Origin: Lineus longissimus
Lineage: Eukaryota; Nemertea; Pilidiophora; Heteronemertea; Lineidae
Reading direction: 5' to 3'
NCBI RefSeq assembly: GCF_910592395.1
Contig: NC_088316.1
Span: 3,906,001 to 3,970,000 of the forward strand
Length of the DNA stretch: 64,000 nt
Shown: piece after piece, positions 26,713 to 38,900 of the stretch
How positions within the stretch are numbered: the stretch's first letter is position 1
Layout: every line of letters starts with the position of its first letter
Made by a program: the position numbers and the translations under genes
Notes under the pieces: generated by a model
What the model was told of the DNA's origin: nothing
What the model saw: the letters and a program-made list of their open reading frames with translations, nothing else
The model's database searches: none

Positions 26713-27375
26713 ATCGAGGTTCCTCGATTCTCTGTACAAGTGTGAACTGTAATATGATCGAATCATGTGATGAACATTCAGAGGTAGATTTATGTGTTAG
26801 GCAATCAGGTTCGTCCCTCACATATGAAAGACCGGTTCTTCTGAATATGATTCATGCCATTACTATGCTCGTCTACACCTTGAATAAAGCAGCATGCTCA
26901 GAAGAATTTACAAATCAGCCACCTCTATTAGCGAGATACTGAGTGGAGAGCTTGCTTTACCTGTAGGCAGAGCCCAGCAGAAATCGTGTTTTGTTTTCAA
27001 AGTGGGCACTCTTTTTTTTCAAATATTTAGGATGGGTATCACGAATAGTTTCTGGAAAGGAGACCTGGGAAAGCCTACACCAGCTACACACATGACGTGC
27101 CTTTCAATGTACAATGTAATTTCTTTGCCTATGGTGGGGACATGTTTTTTTCTTGCCATAAATGGCCTAATTCGGTAGGGACATATTGTCAATTGAAGTT
27201 TTAAATCAGAATTTGAAAGATTAAAATATGTGTCTGAAATTGCTATCTTTACCAGGAGGCAACACGTTTTGGGCTTTCAGACACTACTTGATGGGATTTA
27301 GGAGCAGAGATAAGTAGGTACAGTGCTTTTTGGCACTTGACAGTTATGATCAAGAATCTGACAATAAAACCAAAT

Positions 27376-27600
27376 GCAGTGGAACTTCCCATAGCAGACA
27401 CCTCTCTATTAAGGACAACCTCTCACTTGAGGACACTAGCTTTGGTCCCAAATTGGTGGTTTCCATCCTAAACAGGACACCTCTTTATTAAGGACAGCAC
27501 TTGTCAGTCCCGAGGGCGTCCTTAATAGAGAGGTTCTACTGTACCCCACTTTCCAATAATGCACTAAGGGTGTCCTTAATAGAGAGGTTCTACTGTATCC
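27376..27600. mobile_element. Pogo/Tigger-like miniature element, copy 1
   Basis: It runs from CAGTGGAACTTCCC to GAGGTTCTACTGTA, with the internal words GGACACCTC, TTTGGTCCCAAATTGG and TCCTTAATAGAGAGG. A second right end follows at about 27570-27597. The CAGT ends and apparent TA target are of pogo/Tigger type; the class is inference. Confidence 0.75.
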
Positions 27601-27755
27601 CACTTTCCAATAATGCACTAAACTGGCCTTGCCAAGAATGTCAAAATGAACATAAAATGGAAATTTTAAGAAAAAAACTGAGTTCAAATTAGTTATTTTA
27701 GAAATAACTACTCATTAAAAGCAAGAAAATGATGCAAAAATATATTTTAGCTTAC

Positions 27756-27853
27756 TTTATATAAAAGATCCTCCCAGCCGAAGTGACGCGTGCTTCCCAT
27801 CCATCTGGTAGTCCTGTATTCAGACTGGTGACACCGATATCACTTCCTGCCAT
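27756..27853 (-). CDS. First coding exon of a WW-domain protein (gene incomplete)
   Basis: The exon starts at ATG 27853 and ends at a good donor (GTAAGC) after 27756 in phase 2. It encodes 32 residues, with the stretch LPDGWEARVTSAGRIFYI at the end. This is the first half of a WW domain: the first conserved Trp, then the GR-F/Y-aromatic strand. The next codon begins AA, as expected for the Asn of the usual N-H pair. WW domains bind proline-rich peptides and occur in HECT ubiquitin ligases, MAGI, KIBRA and others; I cannot tell which protein this is. I did not find the second half (HNT..T.W..P) on the minus strand to the left, so the next exon is either beyond 1 or too diverged to recognise by eye. 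No convincing acceptor precedes the ATG, which fits a first exon. Confidence 0.6.
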
Positions 27854-27899
27854 GATGTCTATGCGTAATCCACATAATCCGACTCATGTTACAGAAAGT

Positions 27900-29595
27900 A
27901 TAGCATACCGGTAATCATTTCATATCCAAATATGAAGTATCAATTATGACCCAGTCGGTCGAACGCACTCCACTTATTCATAAATGTATTCCTCTGTGAT
28001 TTTCCTGCAAGTACAAAATACAAATTGGGGTAATTTCTTCCCAATTAAAAACCCTAGAAAAAAAGACAGTGTAACCGTGGCATTTCCGTGAGCATTTTCT
28101 TTTCTCAATTTTTATGAATGCACCATCAGACGCAAACTTCAACGCAAACAAAAGCACTCACTTCAAGTCTATCACCGAGTGAAAAATCGAAAAGTCCTGG
28201 GGACATTGTGCTCACCTGGGAATGATTTAGTGGTACCGGTAGATGGAATGAGACATGTTAAACTGACTTTTTAATATGACAAAATGTGGCACCATCAATG
28301 ACACTTTTAGAGTTTGACCTCTGTGGAATTGATAACTAGGTCAAAATTGACCGAAATTAGGTCAACTTGTACAGTTGAGGAGCACACATTTTGGATGTTT
28401 TCCTCGTGAGGCATCCATTCTCCCGGGCCTCAAGAAGCACTATCCAGGGCAGTCTGCTCGGTAAGTTGGAATACCTGAAAAGATTCTCGGCAATCTGGGG
28501 AATTAATTCTACTGTTCATACCAACAGACATGTCAGATCCTTGAAAAAAATCACTTTGGCATTTGATCAATGTTGCTGATACAAACATCATTACTTTTTA
28601 TCAGTGTCACGACTACTATTGGATATTTTTGCGCAAACTCTGGTAAAAGGATAAGGAGAAAAAGTCATTCATCGGCATGAATGACATGACTGAAGAGATC
28701 ACATTGTCACACAGGATCGGAAAATCATCATCAAAGGTAACGGCCGCTTAAAAAACTTTCGTGACCTTTGCAGTGATGGCATTTGGCCATGTTGGATCAT
28801 GCAGATCAGATGGTCGATCGGATGGACATGGAAAGGGAAGGCGTCACCAAAAAGCATGAAGAAATCATTTTGAGTCGAAATGCCATTTGATTAGCAAAAG
28901 TAAACAATATTTTGAGATATACAAAAGGTCTTATGACGTAGGCATTAAGAAGTTGACTTTCACATGTTACAGTCAAACAGCTTAGGCCTTTAAAAGGGTA
29001 CACTGTTCGTAATTACTGGTGGTCCAGTTAAATAGAAATCCACTAAATACACAATGCCGTAGTGCAGTTATTGTGAATACAAATTTGTTTAAACTTGGTA
29101 TTCATAGTATTTGTATATCAGACTTCATATGGCAATGTTGATATTTATATTTAGTACGTATTTCCGCAATTGGACATTTTAAATTCAATTACAAATTCAA
29201 CATTTTTAATGAACGGCGTAGGCCTTTAATGGTGTGGTGACATCAGGTGAACCATGCACGAATGACAACATACGTCTATCCCATCTATCTCGTCAACAAA
29301 GAATAAATTGATCGATGTCAACCCCCGCTTGCACTGACAATGTCGGTTTATGAACGTGAGCCACATGAGAATTACATTTTCCGGTAGTCAATTAATTAAC
29401 TTGATGACATTTATCCCGTTAACCCTGTTGGATCATGAAGATGGATGTAAAAGGGCCTCTTATTTAGTATGTATGCAACGAAAGGGGGGAGCATTTTGTA
29501 AATTTGAGGCCGATTTTGTACTAGAGGTAGAGCATTAAGGGGGGGGGATTAAAAAGGTGATTTGTGTTTTTTATTCGCCATGACATGTCATATCA
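27900..29595. other. No gene seen
   Basis: A short plus frame at 28391-28579 contains FLVRHPFSR but nothing else of a sulfotransferase. The rest is A/T-rich non-coding sequence. Confidence 0.4.
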
Positions 29596-29599
29596 GTAT

Positions 29600-29786
29600 C
29601 CCCATAGAAAAAGTAACTGGGATCCCGCTGGGACCTAATCGGGATCCCAGTCTTGTCCCGTTAGGAATTATGGTCGGGATTATTTTGGGATATGATCCGG
29701 GATCCCACTCACTTATGAACTGGGATCGCAGGTGGGATCCCATTGATATCCCAGTGGGATCCCACCAGGACATTTTTTCTATGGGG
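29600..29786. mobile_element. Small inverted-repeat element (MITE), 187 bp
   Basis: The ends CCCCATAGAAAAA and TTTTTTCTATGGGG are inverted. The interior is filled with GGGATCCCA-type palindromes, repeated about seven times. Confidence 0.75.
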
Positions 29787-30880
29787 TACGTATGAAAAAG
29801 ATGAGTTATTTACGGTTTCGACATTTTTCTCTCAAATCTTGATAAAGGGAGAGGATAAGCAATGACTATCTTGTTATCACGACGATCTTGATGTTTTTTT
29901 TGGGGGGGGGATTCTTGCGCAGTTTTTTGCTTCGTACGACATTTTGTGAGACCTGGGCCATTTCAATCGCACACAGACCTGGCTGCAATAAGCCATTCAA
30001 GATACTCTAAACCACAAAATTTTTGCGAGCGTTTTATTTCTGCAGATTTCACAAATATATTTAAATTTGCAAAACAAAAAAAAACGCAATAAAAAGTATT
30101 TCGATTGGAAAAAGCGACAGAAATTTGTAATCCGCTAAACAAAGAATCCTCAATATTTTAATTTTTTGTTTGTGAACTGCAGAAAAATAAAATGGCGCAA
30201 TACTTAGGTAGTTATCAAAATGTTCATGAGCTAAAAGTTAAATTTGTTAATCCAGTTGACTCGGCACTTGGCAGCCAGGCACTGGCACAGGCCCAGATCT
30301 ACCCTGTGATTAGCATTCGCCGCATACATGTACAACTGACTCATAGCGTCTACGGGCTTTATCGATTAGCTGAAATATTTTAGACAACAGATGGGTAGGG
30401 TACGTCACTCCCCCTGTTCAAGGAGCTCAAGTGATTATGGGTGCACATTTATGCGAGCACTTCAATTGTCTAGTCCTACTTGTGCTACGAACGTAAACTA
30501 CACGTTTGCCTTCTCTACATGTACTGCAGAGAAATCACTCTACAGATCCGCAGAAATTGACTAAGAACCGTATCAAAGGAAACCTATAGCCAACGCTTAT
30601 AATAATGGGGAGTTTTGAATGGTCCAATTAAAACCTAAGGCGGGAATAAGCTTCCATTGATAAATTTTTGCAGTTTCCAGTTCCCCTCAGGTAGTTGATT
30701 ATGTAGCCAATGAGCTGCATAAGAAGTAAACACCAATTTAGTTATTTTACCACATAAAGACTTGTGCCACGCATGGATCTCTTTAAGGTTTAAAGTTAAA
30801 GTTTTGGGTTTATAGTCTGATATCAACTATGATTGGTTATAATATCATCCCACTTTTAACCCCGGCCTGTCCTGAAACCT
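29787..30880. other. No gene seen
   Basis: Non-coding sequence with a short G run at about 29902-29910. A 63-residue minus frame (30826-30635) matches nothing I know. Confidence 0.4.
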
Positions 30881-30884
30881 TTCA

Positions 30885-31078
30885 GTAGACCACAGATGAG
30901 CTGCTCAACCAGCGCTACAACCTGAGCATTTCTGACCGGTACCCATTTATACACCTGGGTGCAGAGAGGCAAGTAAGACCACGAGACCTGCCTACAGTCT
31001 CACGCCGACAGTGGGGATCGAACCCGGAATCTCTTGACTGCCAGTCAAGAGTCCCAGCCACTACACGAGAGCGGCGCC
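30885..31078 (-). mobile_element. tRNA-derived SINE
   Basis: The minus strand begins GGCGCCGCTCTCGTGTAGTG. It carries the A box TAGTGGCTGGGAC, an anticodon-arm-like hairpin CTCTTGACT-GGC-AGTCAAGAG, and the B box GGGTTCGATCCCC (31024-31012), then runs into a body with TATAAATGGGTACCGG. Enough of the cloverleaf remains to show tRNA descent. Confidence 0.85.
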
Positions 31079-31604
31079 TACGTCATGACAAACACATCAC
31101 AATCATTGCGTCCTATTACTGGACCGGCGCTGGGGTGAGCACCGGATCTTGCACCATAAAGCGCATACCCAGTCTCGCGCCAGGCCCCAGTAACAACGGA
31201 GTCAAGTAGTCGCCAAAAAACTTAAAATAGAACATGAATTTGAAGGTTTCCAATTGTTTTTATCTGTTTTTAGATTTCAACAAGACTGTCATGTGGACTG
31301 ATTACTATGATGCCCAGTTCCAAATTTTAACTTGCATGATAACTGCACTAGGGCAAGATCTAAAATTTCTACCTGTCCCACAAAAAATGAATTGACAGGA
31401 ATGAGCATGGATGGCGTAGACCTTAGTTTAAAAGCACAGATGATACAAATTAATGCCAAGAATGATTGGAACAAAAATGTATGACTGTTGTATGACATAG
31501 AGTAGCTTTCTGCCGACTAAATCAGCTATAAAAAGTTTTGTAACCATAACTGTTTGTTGATATTCTGATGACCTAATTTAGGTGTTATTGGTAATCACAA
31601 GAAA

Positions 31605-34600
31605 TTATTCTGATTGATTTCTGAACATATTGATGAGTTTTTGCCAGTTCCACTGTGGGAGAGGCTGATCCAAGATAACATTGCTGCAAAGAGGGCAGGG
31701 ACAACTTTCACATTTGAAAATTGCAGGAGAGCTCTGTTTATCACTGTGAGGGGCTGAATCACTATCCATCATGTCCATATGAGACAATAAATGCCACCAA
31801 TGAATATTCATAGGTTGGAGGTTCCAGGCCTATCAATTAGACGCGAGTATGTTTTTAACTATCAAGTACATATTTGGAGAGATATTGAAGAAAATATTTG
31901 CTGTGGCAAGTCTACAGATATAAAGAAATTATTTGATGAAAAAAATTAATTTTGAATTTTGCTAATTTGGCAAGAGCAGTGTTTTGAGATTTTTCTGCCA
32001 GTTGGCTGAAAAGAGTGGAAATATCAATTTGTCCATTATCAAAAAATTTCCGTGGTCAACTACCAGTTTACTTTTCACCATTTACTTGCCCGACTGTCCG
32101 GAATATCATATCAAAATTTCAGATCCACTACCCCACACAGTATTTGATGCGTCGCGGTCAGACATGGACAATTTAACTGTTAAAAGGCTTAAAAAACAAT
32201 GGTGATCTTGTCTCATACATTACATCTCTTTCCATGAGGAGTGATAACTGCTCCCCAACTTGCCCCAATGAATGATTGTAAATGGGAGTGATGGGGCTTT
32301 AGTGCATGTAATAGGATAAACATGTTTCTTTTATGCTCAGCATAATATTATTAAGTTCAGCATAAACACAAGCCATTTGTCAGCAAAATCTAACCTCATA
32401 ACATCGTAGCCCCGCTATCAAGAACACCCCTAGGACTGACAAATGGTACCCTTAAATCGTGAGAGGTGTCATGATTACTGAGGTCATATTCAATGGAAAT
32501 TACTAATTTGGGACCAAAGTGGTTTCCTTTGGGAAGAGTGTCCTATCAAAATAGGCTTTGCACTCAAACAATATACTGTATAAATCCACTAGGACACCCT
32601 CGGGACTGACAAGTGTTATCCTTCATAGAGAGGTGATTAGAGAGATCAAATTGAATGGAAACAACTACAGTAGAACCTCTCTATTAAGGACACCCTCGGT
32701 ACTGACAAGTGCTGTCCTTAATAGAGGTGTCCTGATTAGAGAGGTCAAATTGAATGGAAACAATCAATTTGGGACCAAAACTAGTGTCCTTAATAGAGAG
32801 GTTGTCCTTAATAGAGAGGTTGTTCTTGATAGAGAGGTATCCGCTGACAGAGGTTCTACAGTAATTTGGGACCAAAACTATTGTCCTGAATTGTCAAAAG
32901 AGGTTGTCCTTGATAGAGAGGTTGTCCTTGATAGAGAGGTATCCGCTGACAGAGGTTCTACAGTAATTTGGGACCAAAACTATTGTCCTGAATTGTCAAT
33001 AGAGGTTGTCCTTAATAGAGAGGTTGTCCTTGATAGAGAGGTGTCTACTTAGGCAGACTCTAAGTGCTGTACTCATGTCAATCAGTTTGACAGCCTTTTA
33101 AAAACCACACTGACATGACTGACAGGGCAGAATCCTAGCAGTCGTGTTGTCTTATAACTTTGTTCAATTAATTTCACCACTCGACTCCATGAAGCACTGT
33201 ACATTCTCTAATTAGATCACCAATAACTGAAGTGATTTGAACTACTATATGTTACAGTTGTAAAAACTGATGCCTGGAGCAATGAGAGCCCAATTTATTC
33301 TATTCCGAGGGTTCTATCAACAATTTCATTGCATGACATTTTACAAGTTACATGCAAGTACAGTAGAACCTCTCTATTAAGGACACCCTCTGGACTGACA
33401 AGTGCTGTCCTTAATAGAGAGGTGTCCTGATTAGAGAGGTCAAATTGCCATGGAAACACCCAATTTGGGACCAAAAAAGTGTCCTTAATAGAGAGGTTGT
33501 TCTTAATATAATAGAGAGGTTGTTCTTAATAGATAGGTTGTCCTTAATAGAGGTGTCCTCTGAGGGAGGTTCCACTGTATGCACTTGGTTTTAGAACACA
33601 TCACGATTTGTGCAAGAAAGGTTTATTGTTCAAACATATGGTGTAGACAGTGATATAAAACACAACATAATAGACTGTTGTGTGCATGTATTTCAGTTCG
33701 CAATAAAACCATGATTTACTGGTGAAAAACACAAATTCTCTGAAATTAGTTTACCTGCCAGAAAATAGAACATGAGGAGGCATTGGAAAATTGTCATCAT
33801 CAGGTTTTGAGCTTCACTTTTAATTGTGTTTTTCTGCTGCTCTGACCCTGTCCACAAGTCTTGATGATAATTAGTGAGAGAAAAAAAATATGTAAAAAAT
33901 ATGTGTTATGTAAAAGAGATCGACTGTTTTGGTGCAGGCTCAAAATTAGGTGAGGGCCGTGACAAGAACCATGACATCATCATTTAGTGGCCTCACTGCC
34001 TCCTGATTTCACTTTATGTACAGTAGAACCTCTGTTTTAAGGACACCCTCGAGACTGACAAATGTACTCAATAGAGAGGTGTCCTGAATAGAGAGGTGAA
34101 ATTGAAGGGAAACAAGCAATTTGGGACCAAAATTAGTAGCCTTATTAGAGGAGTTGTCCTTAATAGAGAGGTGTCCACTAAGGGAGGTTCCACTCTACTA
34201 AAAGTAAAGATGGCTTGGCCAGCCAACATTACTACCGTTTAAAATCATGCTTTTACTTTTAGGTCAAGGATTTTAGAATAGGTATATCATGAGGTTTCCT
34301 AATGAAACCTTTTCCCGTTATATGTGATGTACATAGCCTTTAAAAATACTAGTGTGGTTCAGCTCGAGTAAATTGGTATAGTAAAAGACCAGTAAATAGG
34401 CTAATGGAAACTTATAGTGAAGATGTAAATCAATAAATGCATGAAGAACAATAAAAAAATGTTCTGTCATTGTCAACAGGAAAAGTCAATCAATAAGTAC
34501 AAAGGATCTGTGACTTTGATACAAAAACTTCCTCAAGTCACCTCAATAAAATACAACTGTATGATGGAGAGCAGAAAGGTCAACTTGACTCACGCTCGGA

Positions 34601-35548
34601 CCATTTTTTTAATGTAACTTGCAGTATTTAGTGGAACATCCCTTAGCGAGAACCTCTCTAATAAGGACACCCTCTCTATTAAGGACACTAGTTTTGGTCC
34701 CAAGTTGGTTGTTTCTATTCTTTTGAATCTCTAATCTGGACACCTCTCTAGTTTAAAGGACAGTACTTTCTACTTATGTGACAGTCCCAAGGGTGTCCTT
34801 AGTAGAGAGGTTCTACTCTACATGTACAGTAGAACCTCCCTTAGCAGACACACTCTGTTAAGGACAACCTCTCTACTAAGGACACTAGTTTTGGTTCCAA
34901 ATTGGTTGTTTCCATTTAATTTGACCTCTGTAATCAGGACACCTCCCTGAAAAGGACAGCATATGCCAGTCCAAGGGTGTCCTTTGTAGGGAAGTTCTAC
35001 TGTATACTCTCATCTCTGCATCTGTGTCATAAAAAGTACCTGCACTAGAAAAATTAGAATTGGCTCTCTGCGTATTCTTCTTTCAAAAAACAACACAAGA
35101 CAGCAAGAGTAATTCATAAAGTGATGGAGGCCCTATTCCACAGATTTATCAAGACACTAGTTAAACTCTTTTTTAAACAAATCCAAATCACCATAGGCTA
35201 GGCTACTAAACTATTCACAATATGCAAAACTCCTAATCATTGTTCAACAAAGACAATTAGTATAAGCCACCCCCTGGGCCGCGCCACCCCCATCAAAATC
35301 GAATTTACTTTCCCTAACAGTTCGCTAATCCAATCTTGTTCGAATATGCTCATACCACACCGGATGACTGCACAGCACGTGGCCATATGCAAATAAGTAA
35401 CGGAGTTCACAAATCTTGAGCCGTCAAAATTAATTAAAATGAAACAAACATTACGAAAACATAACGCACAGACAACACGAATCGCAGAAATATGAAACAT
35501 ACCAAGAACTTTTAATCCTCGTAAAGAAAACAAATATCCAATGTTCAT
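31605..35548 (-). CDS. Candidate three-exon small membrane protein gene divergent from SCOC
   Basis: Three minus-strand segments join in frame: 35548-35503 (start MNIGYLFSLRGLKVL, donor GTATGT), 33859-33755 (acceptor with a T-rich tract and a possible CTAAT branch point, donor GTAAAC) and 31753-31605 (ending RNQSE and a stop). The phases agree (1, 1) and the sum is 99 residues. The middle exon ends in a hydrophobic stretch, MMTIFQCLLMFYFLA, that could span a membrane. The last exon has a Cys-rich patch, KCESCPCPLCSN. The first ATG lies about 440 bases from the SCOC ATG in the opposite orientation, so the two could share a promoter. I do not recognise the protein. The first two exons look better than the third, whose acceptor is weak. 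Confidence 0.3.
32427..33055. mobile_element. Cluster of pogo/Tigger-like miniature elements, with expanded internal units
   Basis: Includes a partial copy at about 32578-32655, a left end ACAGTAGAACCTC at 32667, and several GAGGTTCTACAGTA right ends. The internal unit GTTGTCCTTGATAGAGAG is repeated. Two nearly identical 95-base blocks stand side by side at about 32860-33000. Confidence 0.8.
33359..33581. mobile_element. Pogo/Tigger-like miniature element
   Basis: A complete copy from ACAGTAGAACCTCTC to GAGGTTCCACTGTA, with three internal TTAATAGAGAGGTT units. Confidence 0.85.
34019..34198. mobile_element. Pogo/Tigger-like miniature element
   Basis: A copy from TACAGTAGAACCTCTG to GAGGTTCCACTCTA, with the standard interior. 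Confidence 0.85.
34640..35005. mobile_element. Two pogo/Tigger-like miniature elements end to end
   Basis: The first runs to GTTCTACTCTA at about 34817. The second starts at ACAGTAGAACCTCCC, about 34825, and ends GTTCTACTGTA at about 35003. Confidence 0.8.
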
Positions 35549-35630
35549 GTTACGAGAAATAAGACGTATTTGTGAATCTCATATCGCCGCGAAATGCGAC
35601 CAATGCTGGATTTATTGCGGTCTACTTCCC

Positions 35631-35670
35631 ACTTTCGGTGACGTCATCGTGGTGGTCACGTGGTACACAA
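35631..35670. promoter_or_regulatory. Probable SCOC promoter core: CRE plus E-box
   Basis: A full palindromic cAMP-response element TGACGTCA lies at 35639-35646, followed by the E-box CACGTG at 35657-35662. Both lie about 330-350 bases upstream of the SCOC ATG, in the gap between SCOC and the minus-strand ATG at 35548. CREs bind CREB/ATF factors, and CACGTG binds bHLH-Zip factors such as USF or MITF/TFEB. A TFEB-type site would suit an autophagy gene, but that is inference. Confidence 0.45.
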
Positions 35671-35989
35671 GTCTATGGTAGATTTTCATTTCTGATTTCC
35701 TGGTTTTGATAAAATTCGTCGAAATAATAACACTTTAGAAGTAAATTATTTAGAATTTATACGTTATGTCGATAGAGCTGTACTTTGTGCGTATTCGTAC
35801 CAAGTTTTATAGCGATCGGATGAATAGTGATTGAAATATCTACGTTTTACTTCCAGAAAATTTCCCAATCCGGATTTTGGTGTGTGGATTTTTCCTGGGA
35901 CTTGGGTGTTTTTCTGGAGTCTGGCCAAGTGACTTCGTTGAACCATTTTCCTTTGCCCTGCAGCGGAATAATCACGCCCTCCTGGTTCT

Positions 35990-38900
35990 ATGAGGATGTC
36001 TGATCCTTCCCAAATCAACATGTATAGTGTTCCATTGTCGAGTGACAGTGATTCAGGTGAGTTCTCACGATGTGGTTACAGCGGCAGCGTAACCGGTATT
36101 GTCCAATAAATAATACTGTCATAACAACCAGTGTTCCTTTCCATTCACCTTCCACCTGGGTGCAAGATGTGTATTGTTATGGTCAAATCCAAGTATTGTG
36201 ACAAACTTAATCTTTAAGTTTGCTGCTGGCCTCTTCTGCTTGATATAAAAAGAGGTTTGTATGGAAAGGACAAAACTTGGTCATGACAGTGACTCATCAA
36301 CTTGTCTTAATGTTAATTTAGTCACTGCTACACAGGTAATGGCTCCTTGGCAATAACACTATTGCAGTTTGATGTTGATATTACAGATCTCGATGGCCTA
36401 GTGGTTAAGGCGCCCGCCTCGTGAACGGAAGGTCGAAGGTTCGAGGCCTGCTGGTAACCTCTTTCCGATGCGGCCGGTTGGTTAGCCGCCAGCTTGTTAA
36501 ATATAGGGTACAAACTGCCTTCTCGCCAGGCGCCTGGCATTAGAGATAGGAGTTTGGAAGCAAAGAGCGTCTCATAAGCCAATAAGCTGGCTGGCCCTTT
36601 CATTAGGGGTGACACTATAATAAACAAACTTTACTTTTATAATCGTTCTTCCTCTTTCCAGATGCTCTGGCGCATAATGACTTATCACAAACGAATCAGA
36701 ATGACACGAATCTCAACCACACCATAACACATAGTGAGTAGGAATTGTGCAGTGGTCAACGTGAACCTGTACAGTAGATCCTCTGTATTAAGGACACCCT
36801 GGGGACTGACAAGTACCATCTATTGGAGAGGTCAAATTGAATGGAAACTACCACTTTGGGACCAAAACTAGTGTCCTTAGTAGAGAGGTTGTCCTTGATA
36901 AAGAGGTGTCCCTTAGTGAACACCTCTGTTAGAAGGATATCCTCTCCAATAGCGACAATAATAATCTAAGTTAAGGAATCTTCGGGTGGCTTTCTTGAAT
37001 GAGAAATGTTTTGGCCTTTCTGAAGTTCAAGATTCTTAATCATGTTAATGTATGTTTTCTTGGTATGATTCCTCTCTCCAGCTCTTCAAGTTGGGCAAAA
37101 AGTCCACTCGGCGCATTATGCAGGTACATTTTCTGTGGGGACTGATCCATGAGGTTTACTGTAATTCGATTCTGGCTAAAATAAAGGATTGAACCCTACT
37201 GACTATTATCGTTTATTTCAGGTTTAGATCCTGATGCAAACCCAGATGATGAAGAGGAAAAGCAGAGGCTGATTACACAAGTCATGGAGTTGCAAAATAC
37301 TCTGGATGGTGAGTTTGCTGAAAGCTGGAAACAAAAGTTTTTTAAGTCTATAGTAGAACCTCTCTTTTATGGACATCCTTGGTACTGACAAGTGCAGTCC
37401 TTAATAGGGAGGTGTCCTGATTAGAGAGGTCAAATTGAACGGATTCACCCAATTTGGTACCAAAACTAGTGTCCTTATTAGAGAGGGTGTCCTTAATAGA
37501 GAGGGTGTCCCTAGAGAGGGTGTCCCTAGAGAGGGTGTCCTTGATAGAGAGGGTGTCCTTAATAGAGAGGGTGTCCTTAATAGAGAGGTGTCCCCTAAGA
37601 GAGGTTCCACTGTATATGCTAAGCTATTTCAGCCTTGATGTAATCAATTGAGAAATCCTAAACTTTACCTTATTCATTTCTCCAGATTTATCACAACGGG
37701 TGGATTCTGTCAAGGAGGAAAACCTGAAACTCAAGTCAGAAAACCAGGTGCTTGGCCAGTATATTGAGAATTTAATGGCGGCTAGTAGCGTATTCCAGTC
37801 GACCAGTCCAAAGACGAAAAAGAAGTAGGTACTTGAGGTAAAGGGTATCGGTTCTTCTACTATTAAGCATGCTTGGACAGCTTCAGTCTTGATGTACAGC
37901 ATGGATATTATAAATGTTGTATTCACACGGGCAATGTCAACAGAAATGTATCTGTTTCCCAACCAACTTCCTAATTTACTGAGAAACATGTTGTTTCCCA
38001 ACTTACAGAGACAAATGTGTACTGTTTCCCAACTTACTGAGAAACCGGTTGCTTCCCAACTTACTTAGACACATGTGTATCTGTTTCCCAACTTAACGAG
38101 AAATGTGCTTCCAGTTCCCAACTAAGGGACTTTGCATCAGTTTCCCAACTGACTGAGAAAACAGGTGCATATGATGTAGGCCTCCCAACTTCCTAAGCAG
38201 GAAAGCGAGGGACAATTCTTAAGTGTTCTAACAAAAATGGAAATAAGGCAGATCTCTCCAGGATGATCACGGCTGGCCTGCTGCCTCTACTTTAGATATT
38301 TAGCATGCTTTGCACATTGTTTTGTATAACTAGTAGCATAATGTTTTGATATTGTCTGTAGATTTTAGCATGTGTAGCTCTTTATTTAGCATGTTTAGCC
38401 GATTATTTTCAGAGAGTATCGCTCACTAAGTTGGACTCCAGGCTTGGATTCCTACGCGCGTTCAGTATTGGGTGGAAACCTCATGGCAGCCATACCCGAG
38501 AACAAACCTGAGTAATGGTTTATACATGTGGCATAAACATAACAACCTCTGGAAGTGGGCCTCCTCTTTCGGTGTTCTCTACAAGGCCATTTGTCAGGGC
38601 GGCCTACTTGGAAACTTACCACCCTACCTTGCTCTCGAATTTTGTAAAGCCAAGGATCTCTGTATGGCCTGGCTACCCTACCCTACACTGGCAAAACTTC
38701 TTGAATATCAAAAGTACCACCCTACCTCGTTAAAACCCTGTGGAGAACCCTGCTCTCTGTACAAGGCAATACCTTTAGGAAGTGGTAATTGAAATGTCGT
38801 CTGCTTTGAAAACTTGGGTTGGAATCCTACTGATTTCCATGTCGCGTATAATAATGCCTCTACTCGCTCTCGGAAGTGGTTGTTGAAATGAAATTCTTTC

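Noticed and set aside
28391-28579. Sulfotransferase exon suggested by VRHPFSR
   Set aside because: Only this short word fits; the residues around it do not match the family and no flanking splice sites support an exon.
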